A program made the position numbers and the translations under genes. Under the pieces are notes generated by a model. It had not been told where the DNA came from. It saw only the letters and a list, made by a program, of their open reading frames with translations, and did not search any database. A stretch of DNA of 59,542 nt from Chloroflexota bacterium (lineage in GTDB: Bacteria; Chloroflexota; Limnocylindria; Limnocylindrales; CSP1-4): assembly GCA_003141245.1 (NCBI GenBank), contig PLLE01000019.1, positions 8,943 to 68,484 of the forward strand, read 5' to 3'. Positions 33,227 to 40,721 of the stretch are shown here, piece after piece. How positions within the stretch are numbered: the stretch's first letter is position 1; the number at the start of each line of letters is the position of its first letter.

Positions 33227-33999
33227 GATCGGGGTCCGAGCGATCGAAGGCTAGCGGGCGATCGAAGGCGAGCGGGCGATCGAAGGCGATCGGACGCGCC
33301 CGGCCGACCGAGGGGTCCCAGGCCGAACGACCGGCAACCTCAGGCCTTTCGAACGCCGCCTTCGCGATCGGCCTGGCGGCTGCCGTTCCTGCCTTCGCAG
33401 CGACCTTCAGGGGGCCGCGCGACCGATTCTGGAGTCGCATGACCGCGACCGGCCTCTTGCTGGGCGGCACCGCACTGGTCTCGATGCCGTCGCTGCGCAA
33501 GATCCGCGTCGGTCGCAAGGAAGTGGCGTTGGGTCTCGCCTCCGCGGCGGCGCTCTACGTCACCTTCGAGCTCGGCGATCGGTTCGCGCGCAGATACGTG
33601 CCCGGGGGCGACCGCCAGATCCGCGAGATCTACTCGCTGCGCGAGCTGAGGCCGCGCGGAGAGACGGCCCTGCGCCTGGTGACGATCATCGGCCCGGCCG
33701 AGGAGCTCTTCTGGCGCGGCCTCGTCCAGGAGGTGCTGATGCGCCGGTACGGACGATGGCGCGGAGCCGCCATGGCGGCCGCAGCTTACTCGGCGATCCA
33801 CGTCACGACGGGCAACTTCACGCTGATGGGCGCGGCGGGAGTGGCCGGCGCTCACTGGTGCGCCCTGTATGCCGCGGGTGTGCCGATCGGGGCGCTGATC
33901 GTCAGCCACTGCGCCTGGGACGTGTGGATCTTCCTGGTTCAGCCGACCGGCGAAGTCACCGCGATCAGGTCGGCCGGGCAGCCGGCCGTCGCGGGTTAG
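33223..33999 (+). CDS. CPBP (CAAX/Rce1-like) intramembrane protease
   Basis: 258 residues, start overlapping the upstream stop (ATGA). Several helices. Motif 1 EELFWR (Glu160-Glu161...Arg165), His193 in AIHVTTGN, and His229 in SHCAWD are the conserved Glu/His residues of the family. Such enzymes cleave prenylated or other membrane substrates; the coupling to a prenyltransferase gene is suggestive. The N-terminus carries an 18-bp repeat (RSKASG). Confidence 0.88.
   Translation: MRSGSERSKASGRSKASGRSKAIGRARPTEGSQAERPATSGLSNAAFAIGLAAAVPAFAATFRGPRDRFWSRMTATGLLLGGTALVSMPSLRKIRVGRKEVALGLASAAALYVTFELGDRFARRYVPGGDRQIREIYSLRELRPRGETALRLVTIIGPAEELFWRGLVQEVLMRRYGRWRGAAMAAAAYSAIHVTTGNFTLMGAAGVAGAHWCALYAAGVPIGALIVSHCAWDVWIFLVQPTGEVTAIRSAGQPAVAG
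33241..33294 (+). repeat. 18-bp in-frame tandem repeat, 3 copies
   Basis: CGATCGAAGGCTAGCGGG and two close copies encode RSKASG, RSKASG and RSKAIG-like blocks at the start of the CPBP protein. Confidence 0.9.
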
Positions 34000-34020
34000 G
34001 TCCGAGGCTAGCCTCGGACC
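33999..34020. terminator. Perfect 22-bp palindrome between convergent genes
   Basis: GGTCCGAGGCT followed directly by AGCCTCGGACC spans the end of the CPBP gene and the stop of the FecR-like gene. No T-run, but the position and symmetry suit a two-way terminator. Confidence 0.6.
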
Positions 34021-35438
34021 GGCGGGCGCCTCCGACGCGACGCCACAACGACCCCCACAGCGATTACGATCAGTACCGCACCGGCGGCCCCGAGCACCAG
34101 CGGCAGGAGCGATCCGGACGATCCGGACGATCCCGACGATCCTGGCGCGGCCGGCTGCGAAGCATCGGCTGGCTGCGAAGCACCGGCCGCAGCCGACGAC
34201 CCGGCCGTGGCCGACGACCCGACTGCCGAGTGGTCGATCACCCCGTACCCCGAGGCTGAGACCGCGTCGAACGCCGTCTTGGCGGAGAGGCCCTTGTCCG
34301 TAGCTGTTACTTGCTCGCCCGCCCCGACGCTCACGGCCTTGCCGTTGGACGCCGTCATCGTCACCTGCCCCTCGATCACCTGCAGGGTCGAGGACTTCAT
34401 GTCGTCGGAGACGATGAAGGTCGTGCCCTTAATGCCCGACACGCCCTGGCTCATCTCCACTTGCATGCAGCCATCCTTGGCCATCTTCTTGATGTTGGCC
34501 CACGTGTTGCCGGCCAGGATCTTGAGGGTGCCCTTGAGAGTGCAGCCCGACCTGTCGGATGCGAAATCGAGGATGATCTCGGACTCCGGCTTCAGATGGA
34601 AGGTGCTCGCGTCGGCGAAGCTGATTATCGCCTCGCTCTTCGTGCCCTCGACGGTTCTGATGTGCGTTCCCGCTGGCAGAACCTGGTTCAGCTTGGCCGA
34701 CATCCAGGCTTCCTCGTCGAACGTGCCGTCCATGTTCGGCATGTTGATCTCGACCTGGCCGGCCAGGTCGGAGAACCTGGCGCCCGAGTCCACTCGACCC
34801 TTCCAGTATTCGGGGTCCCATTCGAAGTAGACGGTGGCATCGTGGATGCTGACCTTATAGGGGAAGGACGGGGCAGCCTGGTTGGACGAGAAGAATGCCT
34901 TCTTGCCCGTCTTCTCGTAGGCGATGTGATGGGTGACGGTGCCCAGGCCGTATAGGGCGACCGTCTTGTCCGTCTGCCTGACCGTTCCCGTCAGCGCGCC
35001 AAAGTAGAAGAACGAATCGGTCTGCCAGCCGTCGAGGCCAAAGAAGTCATTGCGGAACGAGTACTGCATCGCGTAGGCGCCTGTCACGGCCCCCGTCGCC
35101 GCGTCATATGCCCCGCGCATGTTGAGCGAGCCCTCGCCTGCGAAGTCATGGCCCTGCAAGTCGAAGGACAGGCTCTGCTCCGCGAAGGCGAGGACGGTGC
35201 CGTCGTCGACGGAGATCGTCACCGGGGCGTTGTCGAGGAGTTGCTTGTAGACGATGTCCTGGGGGTCGTCGAGCGCCGTCGGGTAGTTGGACTCCAGGGT
35301 GATGCTGATGTTCGTCTTGTCCGCTCTCACGGGCGTCACCGACACCGCAGCCCCGAGAAGGGCCACTGCCGCCGCGGTCGCAAGTCTGCGGGCTGCCCAG
35401 CCGGGCCGCGTCCTCTGGAACATAAACGAATCGCGCAC
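34008..35438 (-). CDS. FecR-domain secreted/membrane protein
   Basis: 476 residues from GTG 35438, which has GAGGAGG six bases upstream; the longer frame lacks a ribosome site. Signal peptide (LATAAAVALLGAAVSVTPVRA). The N-terminal 200 residues form a beta-rich domain. FecR-type segment about 260-400: LPAGTHIRTVEGTKSEAIISFADASTFHLKPESEIIL ... VEMSQGVSGIKGTTFIVSDDMKSSTLQVIEGQVTMT. A Ser/Gly/Ala linker, then a C-terminal helix (LLPLVLGAAGAVLIVIAVGVVVA) with basic tail anchors it. No TonB or sigma gene nearby, so this is not a FecIR system. Confidence 0.85.
   Translation of the reverse strand: MRDSFMFQRTRPGWAARRLATAAAVALLGAAVSVTPVRADKTNISITLESNYPTALDDPQDIVYKQLLDNAPVTISVDDGTVLAFAEQSLSFDLQGHDFAGEGSLNMRGAYDAATGAVTGAYAMQYSFRNDFFGLDGWQTDSFFYFGALTGTVRQTDKTVALYGLGTVTHHIAYEKTGKKAFFSSNQAAPSFPYKVSIHDATVYFEWDPEYWKGRVDSGARFSDLAGQVEINMPNMDGTFDEEAWMSAKLNQVLPAGTHIRTVEGTKSEAIISFADASTFHLKPESEIILDFASDRSGCTLKGTLKILAGNTWANIKKMAKDGCMQVEMSQGVSGIKGTTFIVSDDMKSSTLQVIEGQVTMTASNGKAVSVGAGEQVTATDKGLSAKTAFDAVSASGYGVIDHSAVGSSATAGSSAAAGASQPADASQPAAPGSSGSSGSSGSLLPLVLGAAGAVLIVIAVGVVVASRRRRPPVRG
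34111..34146. repeat. 9-bp in-frame tandem repeat, 4 copies
   Basis: GATCCGGAC-type units repeat four times and encode the SSG run before the C-terminal helix of the FecR-like protein. Confidence 0.85.
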
Positions 35439-35652
35439 GGCGTCCTCCTCGATCGCGACTCTCCCCGGAGATGTATCCCTAGGCATCCCCGCCGATTGTG
35501 GCAACCCGACGGCGACGCGGTAGGGCCGGAAGGCATGTTGGCCCGGCGTTAGCTCTTCGGCGCCGCGATGGGCCCCCCGCCTGAAACCTTATACTCGGGG
35601 TGCCCCGCCGGTCGGAACCGACCGGCGAACCGTGTCTTGAGGAGCTCGCGTC

Positions 35653-37095
35653 ATGGATCGCACCGGTCAGGAACTCGTCGTCTCAGCCTCCGCCGCCGCC
35701 ACGGCCGGCGCACCGGCCGGCGACCCGCGTCCGGCCGGCGACCCGGGGCCGGCCGGCACACCCGCGAGCGATACCGCTCTCGTGGCGAAGGGCGACTACG
35801 GCGCGCTGTCGACGCCCCACCTCTCCCCGATCCTGGGCCGCTATTTCGAACGGAGCTGGGATCGCGGCGAAGGCCACACCATCTATGACTCGGCCGGGCG
35901 CGGGTTCCTGGACTTCGCCTGCGGCATCGCCACGACCTCCCTGGGCCACCACCATCCGGCGGTCACGCAGGCGATCAAGGACCAGGCCGACAAGCTGCTC
36001 CACATCTGCAACGCCCTTGGCTACCTGGAGCCGGTCGGCCAGCTGGCAACGATGCTCGCGGACGCCTGTCCAGACCCGCTCGACACCGTCTTCTTCGGCA
36101 ACTCCGGCACGGAGGCTGTCGAAGCCGCGCTCAAGCTGGCCCGCCGAGTCACCGGCCGGCCCGGCATCGTCGCATTTCGGGGCGCCTTCCACGGCCGAAC
36201 CTTCGGCGCCGCCTCGATCACCAGCTCGAGCATCAACTACCGGCTCGGCTATGAACCGCTCCTGCCGTCGGTCTACCTGACCCCTTTCCCGAACGTCTAC
36301 CGCTATTTCGGCGACGACGAAGAGGCGGCGACGGCCGGCGCCATGGGCGCCCTTCGAACCCTCCTGGGCCACGAGATCCCCGGCTCATCGGTCGCGGCGA
36401 TCATCATCGAGCCCATCCAGGGCGAGGGCGGCTTCAGTCCCGCTCCGGTCGCGTTCCTGCGGGAGCTGCGTGCGCTGTGCGACGAGAACGGCATCCTCCT
36501 GATCTGCGACGAGATCCAGTCGGGCATCGCCCGGACCGGCAAGATGTGGGCCTTCGAGCACGCCGGCATAGTCCCGGACGTCGTCTGCGTGGCCAAGGCC
36601 CTGGCCAACGGCATGCCAATCGGGGCGATCGTCAGCCGTCGCGAACTCCAGGAGCGCTGGGGCGTCGGGGCCCACGGAACCACCTTCGGCGGCAACCCCG
36701 TCTCGTGCGCGGCAGGCATCGCCGTCATGAAGACCATCGCCGAGCAGGGCCTGATCGCCAACGCCGCGACCCGCGGCGACGAGCTGATCGCGGGCCTCAG
36801 GGGCCTGATGGCCGCAGACGACCGCATCGGCGACGTCCGGGGCCGCGGCCTGATGGTCGGCGTCGAACTCGTCAGGGACCGCGCCACGCGCGAGCCGGAC
36901 ACGGAGACGAGCGAGGCCCTCGTCCAGGCCTGCGCCGAGCAGGGCCTGCTGATCCTCAACTGCGGCACGCACCACAACGTGATCCGCTTCCTGCCCCCGA
37001 TCGACGCCACGGCCGACGAGATCGCCCGGGGCGTGGAGCTGTTCGGGGCAGCGCTCCAGAGCCTGCCTCGGAACGGCACCTCGGCCGGGATCTAG
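35653..37095 (+). CDS. Class III pyridoxal-phosphate aminotransferase (GABA/acetylornithine type)
   Basis: 480 residues. FACGIATTSLGHHHPAV, FFGNSGTEAVEAALKLAR, AFRGAFHGRTFGAASITSS, ICDEIQSGIARTGKMWAFEH and CVAKALANGMPIGAI with PLP lysine Lys315, then GTHGTTFGGNPVSCAA-like AHGTTFGGNPVSCAAG. It would move an omega-amino group from GABA or a similar donor to 2-oxoglutarate. GabT is most likely by length and by the GxGG...IRFLPP end, but ArgD-type activity cannot be excluded. The N-terminal 40 residues hold repeats (AGDPxPAGDP) from DNA slippage. gltBD lies 3.6 kb further on. Confidence 0.88.
   Translation: MDRTGQELVVSASAAATAGAPAGDPRPAGDPGPAGTPASDTALVAKGDYGALSTPHLSPILGRYFERSWDRGEGHTIYDSAGRGFLDFACGIATTSLGHHHPAVTQAIKDQADKLLHICNALGYLEPVGQLATMLADACPDPLDTVFFGNSGTEAVEAALKLARRVTGRPGIVAFRGAFHGRTFGAASITSSSINYRLGYEPLLPSVYLTPFPNVYRYFGDDEEAATAGAMGALRTLLGHEIPGSSVAAIIIEPIQGEGGFSPAPVAFLRELRALCDENGILLICDEIQSGIARTGKMWAFEHAGIVPDVVCVAKALANGMPIGAIVSRRELQERWGVGAHGTTFGGNPVSCAAGIAVMKTIAEQGLIANAATRGDELIAGLRGLMAADDRIGDVRGRGLMVGVELVRDRATREPDTETSEALVQACAEQGLLILNCGTHHNVIRFLPPIDATADEIARGVELFGAALQSLPRNGTSAGI
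35713..35757 (+). repeat. 18-bp in-frame tandem repeat, about 2.5 copies
   Basis: CCGGCCGGCGACCCGCGT, a near copy, and a partial third encode PAGDPR-type blocks at the start of the aminotransferase. Confidence 0.85.
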
Positions 37096-37106
37096 CCGGC
37101 CGGCCT

Positions 37107-37207
37107 GGGCGCAGACCGGGCCGAACCGGGCGCAGTCCGGGCGCAGTCCGGGCGCAGACCGGGCCGAACCGGGCGCAGACCGGGCGCAGACCGGGCCGAA
37201 CCGGGCG
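37107..37207. repeat. 10/11-bp minisatellite
   Basis: GGGCGCAGACC, GGGCGCAGTCC and GGGCCGAACC units alternate about nine times directly after the aminotransferase stop, with a higher order of about 43 bp. Confidence 0.92.
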
Positions 37208-37227
37208 TCAGGCCCTCGCAGATACGT

Positions 37228-37257
37228 CGATGCCCGCGGCTGCTTCCGCGGGCATCG
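37228..37257 (+). terminator. Long hairpin after the aminotransferase
   Basis: CGATGCCCGCGG and CCGCGGGCATCG form a 12-bp stem with a 6-base loop. It lacks a U-run. Likely a terminator or 3' end protection. Confidence 0.55.
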
Positions 37258-37330
37258 ACTCTGGCTCGACGGATCCGGACACAGGGCCGGGTGGCGGAGT
37301 GCCGGCGAACCGGGAAATCCGGGTGCGTTC

Positions 37331-37525
37331 TTAGCGGTTCTTGTCGAGGAAGGTCATCACGTCTTCGAGGCGGAAGCGTCGATCGCCTCGCTTGCAGACG
37401 CGATAGAAGGGCAGTTCACCGCGATCTCCCAGCCGCTTCACCGTGTTCACGTGAAGGTGAAGCATCGCGGCCACTTCGCTCGCGGTAAGCATCGGACCGA
37501 ATACGTTTGCGGCCATGACAGCCAT
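37331..37525 (-). CDS. Excisionase-type helix-turn-helix protein
   Basis: 64 residues from ATG 37525 (GAGGAAACAG upstream). MLTASEVAAMLHLHVNTVKRLGDRGELPFYRVCKRGDRRFRLEDVMTFLDKNR is a full MerR-like/excisionase HTH (HTH_17). Not accompanied by an integrase, so probably a regulator; possibly of the divergent CapA gene. Confidence 0.85.
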   Translation of the reverse strand: MAVMAANVFGPMLTASEVAAMLHLHVNTVKRLGDRGELPFYRVCKRGDRRFRLEDVMTFLDKNR

Positions 37526-37837
37526 CTGTTTCCTCTGCGTCTGCATCAAGCCGAGTTCGTTCGACATCGGCGGGATCGCCAAGCTTGATCCGACCTGAAG
37601 CGACGCGAACCGTACAGACTCCACACAACCGTCACAAGCCGTACTTTGGGCTTCCGCCACCGGTACCGGACAGCCGCGAGTGGGTTGTACCGATCCTGTC
37701 AGCCGAATGGACCAGTCGGGTCGAGTGGCGACTCCCGATCGTGCCGGCGGCCCGGCCTCGACAATTGCGCGGGCGACGTGTGACCCTCAGCGGGCCGCGC
37801 TAGGATCGCAACGGCGTCCCAGAAGGAGAGGGGAAAG
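37526..37837. other. Divergent intergenic region
   Basis: Separates the HTH gene from the CapA-like gene. No gene seen. Promoters for both are expected here; a possible site for the HTH protein. Confidence 0.45.
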
Positions 37838-39469
37838 ATGCAGCCCACGAGACTGCGGTCCCAGCCGACCCGCAATTCCGCTCGTCGCGGACTAGCACTT
37901 GCAACTCTGGTCGCCGTCGTGTCTGCCTGCGGCAGCTCCAACGCGACGGCCTCCCACACAGCTGCCCCGTCGGGCTCCATGGCCCCTACGCCCTGGTCCA
38001 GCCCGACGGCCACACCGACCGCTCCGCCGACTCCGGTTCCGACGCCGGAAGACGTCACCTTCCCGATCGCCGTGGTGGTCCGCTACGACGACAACCGCCC
38101 CAACATCAGCGCCGCCGCCCTGACCACGGCAGCGGCCGCGGGCGACCTCGTGGTCCCCTGCGAGGTCGCCGGCCTCAGCCTCGGCGGTCATGCACTGACC
38201 CTGGCAGCGAACGCGACCTGCCTGCCGGCGGACCAGATCACGGCCAAGATCCACGCCACGGCCAAGACCGTCGGGCTGCTGCCTCCGGGCCTGGTGTCGC
38301 CATCGGTGAAGGTGCTCCCGGTAGGCGACGCGGACCTCTTCGGCTCCCCCACTCACCGAGCGCTGAGCTATCCGCTGCTGGCCGAAGTGACGACCGAGAC
38401 AGCCGCGGCGGTCGACTGGACGGCCTACAAAGTCGACGACGTCCGAACCTTGATCTCCACGGGGGACACCTGCCCCGACCGGGGCGTCAGCATGATGGCG
38501 GTCACCAAGGGCAAGGGCTGGAACTGGACCCTTGCCGGCGGCGACGCCCACTACGCCGGAATTCACATGGACACCCAGTATTCGGGTCCGCAGGGCACGG
38601 GCTGGCCCGTCCCGAACATCCGGCGCAACGGCAACAGCGGGACGATGGCGGCCCTGATCTCGGACAACGACGTCAGCGCCAACGACTTCGAGTGCCCGAT
38701 GCTTGCCGGCTGGAAACAGCACGACGCTGGTCAGGTGTTCAGCATCGACCCGAGAGTGGCCCAGCTGCTCGCCACGAAGGGTGGCCTCAAAGTCGTCACC
38801 CTTGGCTCGAACCACATCACGGACGGCGGCAGGGCAGGCGTTCTGGAAACTCTCGAGTACCTCGATGCCGCCGGCATCAAGCACACCGGCGCCGGCAAAG
38901 ATCTGGCCGATGCGCTGGCCCCGGCCGTAGTCGACGTGCGCGGCGTGAAGTTCGCCTTCGTCGGCTGGGACGATATCCACGGCTCCGCGGCCGCCACTTC
39001 GACTCGACCCGGCGCAGCGCCCATGACCGATGCCACCGTTTGCAGCGCGATCAAGGCGGCGCGCCAGGTCGCCGACATCGTCATCGCCATGCCCCAGTGG
39101 GGCTGGCCCGAGTACCACAACACCATCACCAAAGAGCAGATCGCCCAGCGCGCCCACATGTACGAATGCGGCGCCGACGGCATCCTGGGTAGCGGCACGC
39201 ACTGGGCCTCGTGGGCTTCGATCCTGCCCGGTCCCAACGGCCCGCAGTTCGCCATCGGCAGCCATGGCAACTTCCTGTTCGACCAGAACTGGAGCCAGCA
39301 GACGATGGAGGGCGTCGTCGTCGAGGTGACCTTCGTCGGGACACGGCTGGCCCAGTTCCGGCTGCACCCCTACGTGGTCGTCCAGGGGGCGCAGCCGAAC
39401 CTGCTCGACCCGACGGCCGATGGCAAGTACGTTCTGCAGCGGGTCTGGTCTGCCAGCGACGTGCGCTGA
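37838..39469 (+). CDS. CapA/PgsA-like lipoprotein (poly-gamma-glutamate-type metallophosphatase fold)
   Basis: 543 residues with a strong ribosome site (AGAAGGAGAGG). Lipobox VSAC, Pro/Thr linker, a roughly 170-residue unique domain (about 65-235). The CapA-like metallophosphatase region follows: GGDAHYAGIHMDTQ, NDVSANDFECPM, VVTLGSNHITDGGRAGVLETLEYLDAAGIKHTGAG, IVIAMPQWGWPEYHN and GADGILGSGTHWA. Metal-binding positions (SNH, PQWG, GTH) are near those of the family, in which GNH, HWG and GHHPH are usual; GTHW replaces GHHP. CapA proteins act in polyglutamate capsule synthesis, but no capB/capC is nearby. Confidence 0.82.
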   Translation: MQPTRLRSQPTRNSARRGLALATLVAVVSACGSSNATASHTAAPSGSMAPTPWSSPTATPTAPPTPVPTPEDVTFPIAVVVRYDDNRPNISAAALTTAAAAGDLVVPCEVAGLSLGGHALTLAANATCLPADQITAKIHATAKTVGLLPPGLVSPSVKVLPVGDADLFGSPTHRALSYPLLAEVTTETAAAVDWTAYKVDDVRTLISTGDTCPDRGVSMMAVTKGKGWNWTLAGGDAHYAGIHMDTQYSGPQGTGWPVPNIRRNGNSGTMAALISDNDVSANDFECPMLAGWKQHDAGQVFSIDPRVAQLLATKGGLKVVTLGSNHITDGGRAGVLETLEYLDAAGIKHTGAGKDLADALAPAVVDVRGVKFAFVGWDDIHGSAAATSTRPGAAPMTDATVCSAIKAARQVADIVIAMPQWGWPEYHNTITKEQIAQRAHMYECGADGILGSGTHWASWASILPGPNGPQFAIGSHGNFLFDQNWSQQTMEGVVVEVTFVGTRLAQFRLHPYVVVQGAQPNLLDPTADGKYVLQRVWSASDVR

Positions 39470-39480
39470 CGAGAATGAGG

Positions 39481-39499
39481 GGGCCGCACGAGGCGGCCC
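39481..39499. terminator. Hairpin between convergent genes
   Basis: GGGCCGC-ACGAG-GCGGCCC lies between the CapA gene and the convergent membrane-protein gene. Confidence 0.55.
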
Positions 39500-39502
39500 G
39501 TC

Positions 39503-40360
39503 TCAGCTCGGTTTGGCCGTAGGTGATGGGGCGGCGGTCTGCGATGCGCCTGGCGACGCGCTCGGCGCCACGCTCGACGATGCGCTCGGCGCTGCCGGAG
39601 AGCCCGAAGCGACCGGCGAGCCGGAAGTGGCCGGACTTGTCGCACCCGAGCCCGACGGCGTAGCGCTGTCCGACGGCAGGACCAGCGGCGAGGAAGTCGC
39701 CCCCGCGGCAGGCAGGTTGAGATCGGTGCGGATCAGGGCAACCCCCGTGTCCCAGGTCTCGTTCGCGGACGGCAACGAATCCGACAGCGCGGTCACCATG
39801 TCCGGCGTCGTCGCCGAGTAGGCCTGCTGCAGCAAGCTCAGAAAGTTCGGGCCGTTGGCGAGGAACGAGGCCACGTCGTTCTGGGCCGGACCCCAGTCAC
39901 TGACAGCGGTGACCTCGTCCACCCAGCCCTTGGTCTGGGTGTAGAAGTCCTTGAAGTCTTTCTGCTGCGCCGCGAAGTCTTGGGAGTGCGTACTCAGAGA
40001 CTGGCGCGCCGCTTCGCGCGCCGGCGACCACTTGTTCTCGATCCTCGTCCACTGCTGGGCGGGCGTGAGCGGAGGCGGGCTGATGAAGGTGGTGTAGACC
40101 CAGACGCCGCCCAGCAGCGCGAAGAAGATGAGCATGAGGGGCAGGTAGGCGCTGAACCAGCGGTAGGCGGTGCCGTGATGCTTCTTGTGCCTGGCGGGCG
40201 AGATCTTGGCCCGTTTGCCCTCAGATGGTAGGTGGCCTTCCAGCGGCCTGTCTCCTGCCACGGATTCGTCGGTGGTTGCCGGATTGGGCTCGGCGTCCGG
40301 GCGGCCTCGCGTCCTTCGACTGGCCGGCACCGCTCGGCCGCGGCGCGTCTGTGGCGACAA
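39503..40360 (-). CDS. Single-pass membrane protein, TTG start
   Basis: 285 residues from TTG 40360, chosen because AGGAGG sits seven bases upstream and no ATG/GTG is well placed. Cytoplasmic N-terminal 75 residues are polar, ending in [10 protein letters not shown]; one helix (about 78-98, [24 protein letters not shown]). Outside is a roughly 130-residue helical domain ([43 protein letters not shown]). The Ser/Ala/Pro-rich C-terminal tail looks like a wall-spanning stalk. No known family. Confidence 0.7.
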   Translation of the reverse strand: MSPQTRRGRAVPASRRTRGRPDAEPNPATTDESVAGDRPLEGHLPSEGKRAKISPARHKKHHGTAYRWFSAYLPLMLIFFALLGGVWVYTTFISPPPLTPAQQWTRIENKWSPAREAARQSLSTHSQDFAAQQKDFKDFYTQTKGWVDEVTAVSDWGPAQNDVASFLANGPNFLSLLQQAYSATTPDMVTALSDSLPSANETWDTGVALIRTDLNLPAAGATSSPLVLPSDSATPSGSGATSPATSGSPVASGSPAAPSASSSVAPSASPGASQTAAPSPTAKPS

Positions 40361-40600
40361 TGCGAAACCTCCTGACAGCTGTCTGGGAGCCCGTGGAGCT
40401 ACCCGCCGAGCCGGTCGCACCCCTCGAAGCCGACTGGCGCCGGGGAGGTGTCGGAAGTCTAGCGCGATCGACCGCGCGGCGCGCCCCCCTGTCGTGGCGC
40501 GCCCCACCCGCCTGAAGCCCGAGTCCGCCCGGGAGGTCGAAGGCTCGCGCCAAGCCCAACGTTGCCGTATCGTTCCGAATCGCAACCTTTGCAACCTTGA

Positions 40601-40674
40601 CCCCGAGAGCCGGCTCGGTGACACTCGGGGTTCCGCAACGGATAGGGGCTCCTGCGCACGGAGCAGGGACCCCT
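40601..40674 (+). promoter_or_regulatory. Structured leader upstream of gltB
   Basis: CCCCGAG (40601-40607) can pair with CTCGG (40614-40618) or, longer, with CTCGGGG (40624-40630), which are mutually exclusive. A further stable stem joins AGGGG (40644-40648) and CCTGC to GCAGG and CCCCT (40670-40674). No U-run follows. It could control gltB expression. Confidence 0.4.
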
Positions 40675-40721
40675 GTCGGCGCCTCGGCCGATCCAGATGG
40701 GTCGAGACCACCGAAACGAGG

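Noticed and set aside
37107-37207. CRISPR-like repeat array
   Set aside because: Units are 10-11 bp with no spacers; it is a minisatellite.
37331-37525. Excisionase as evidence of an integrated element
   Set aside because: No integrase, att repeats or phage genes nearby; such HTH proteins are often plain regulators.
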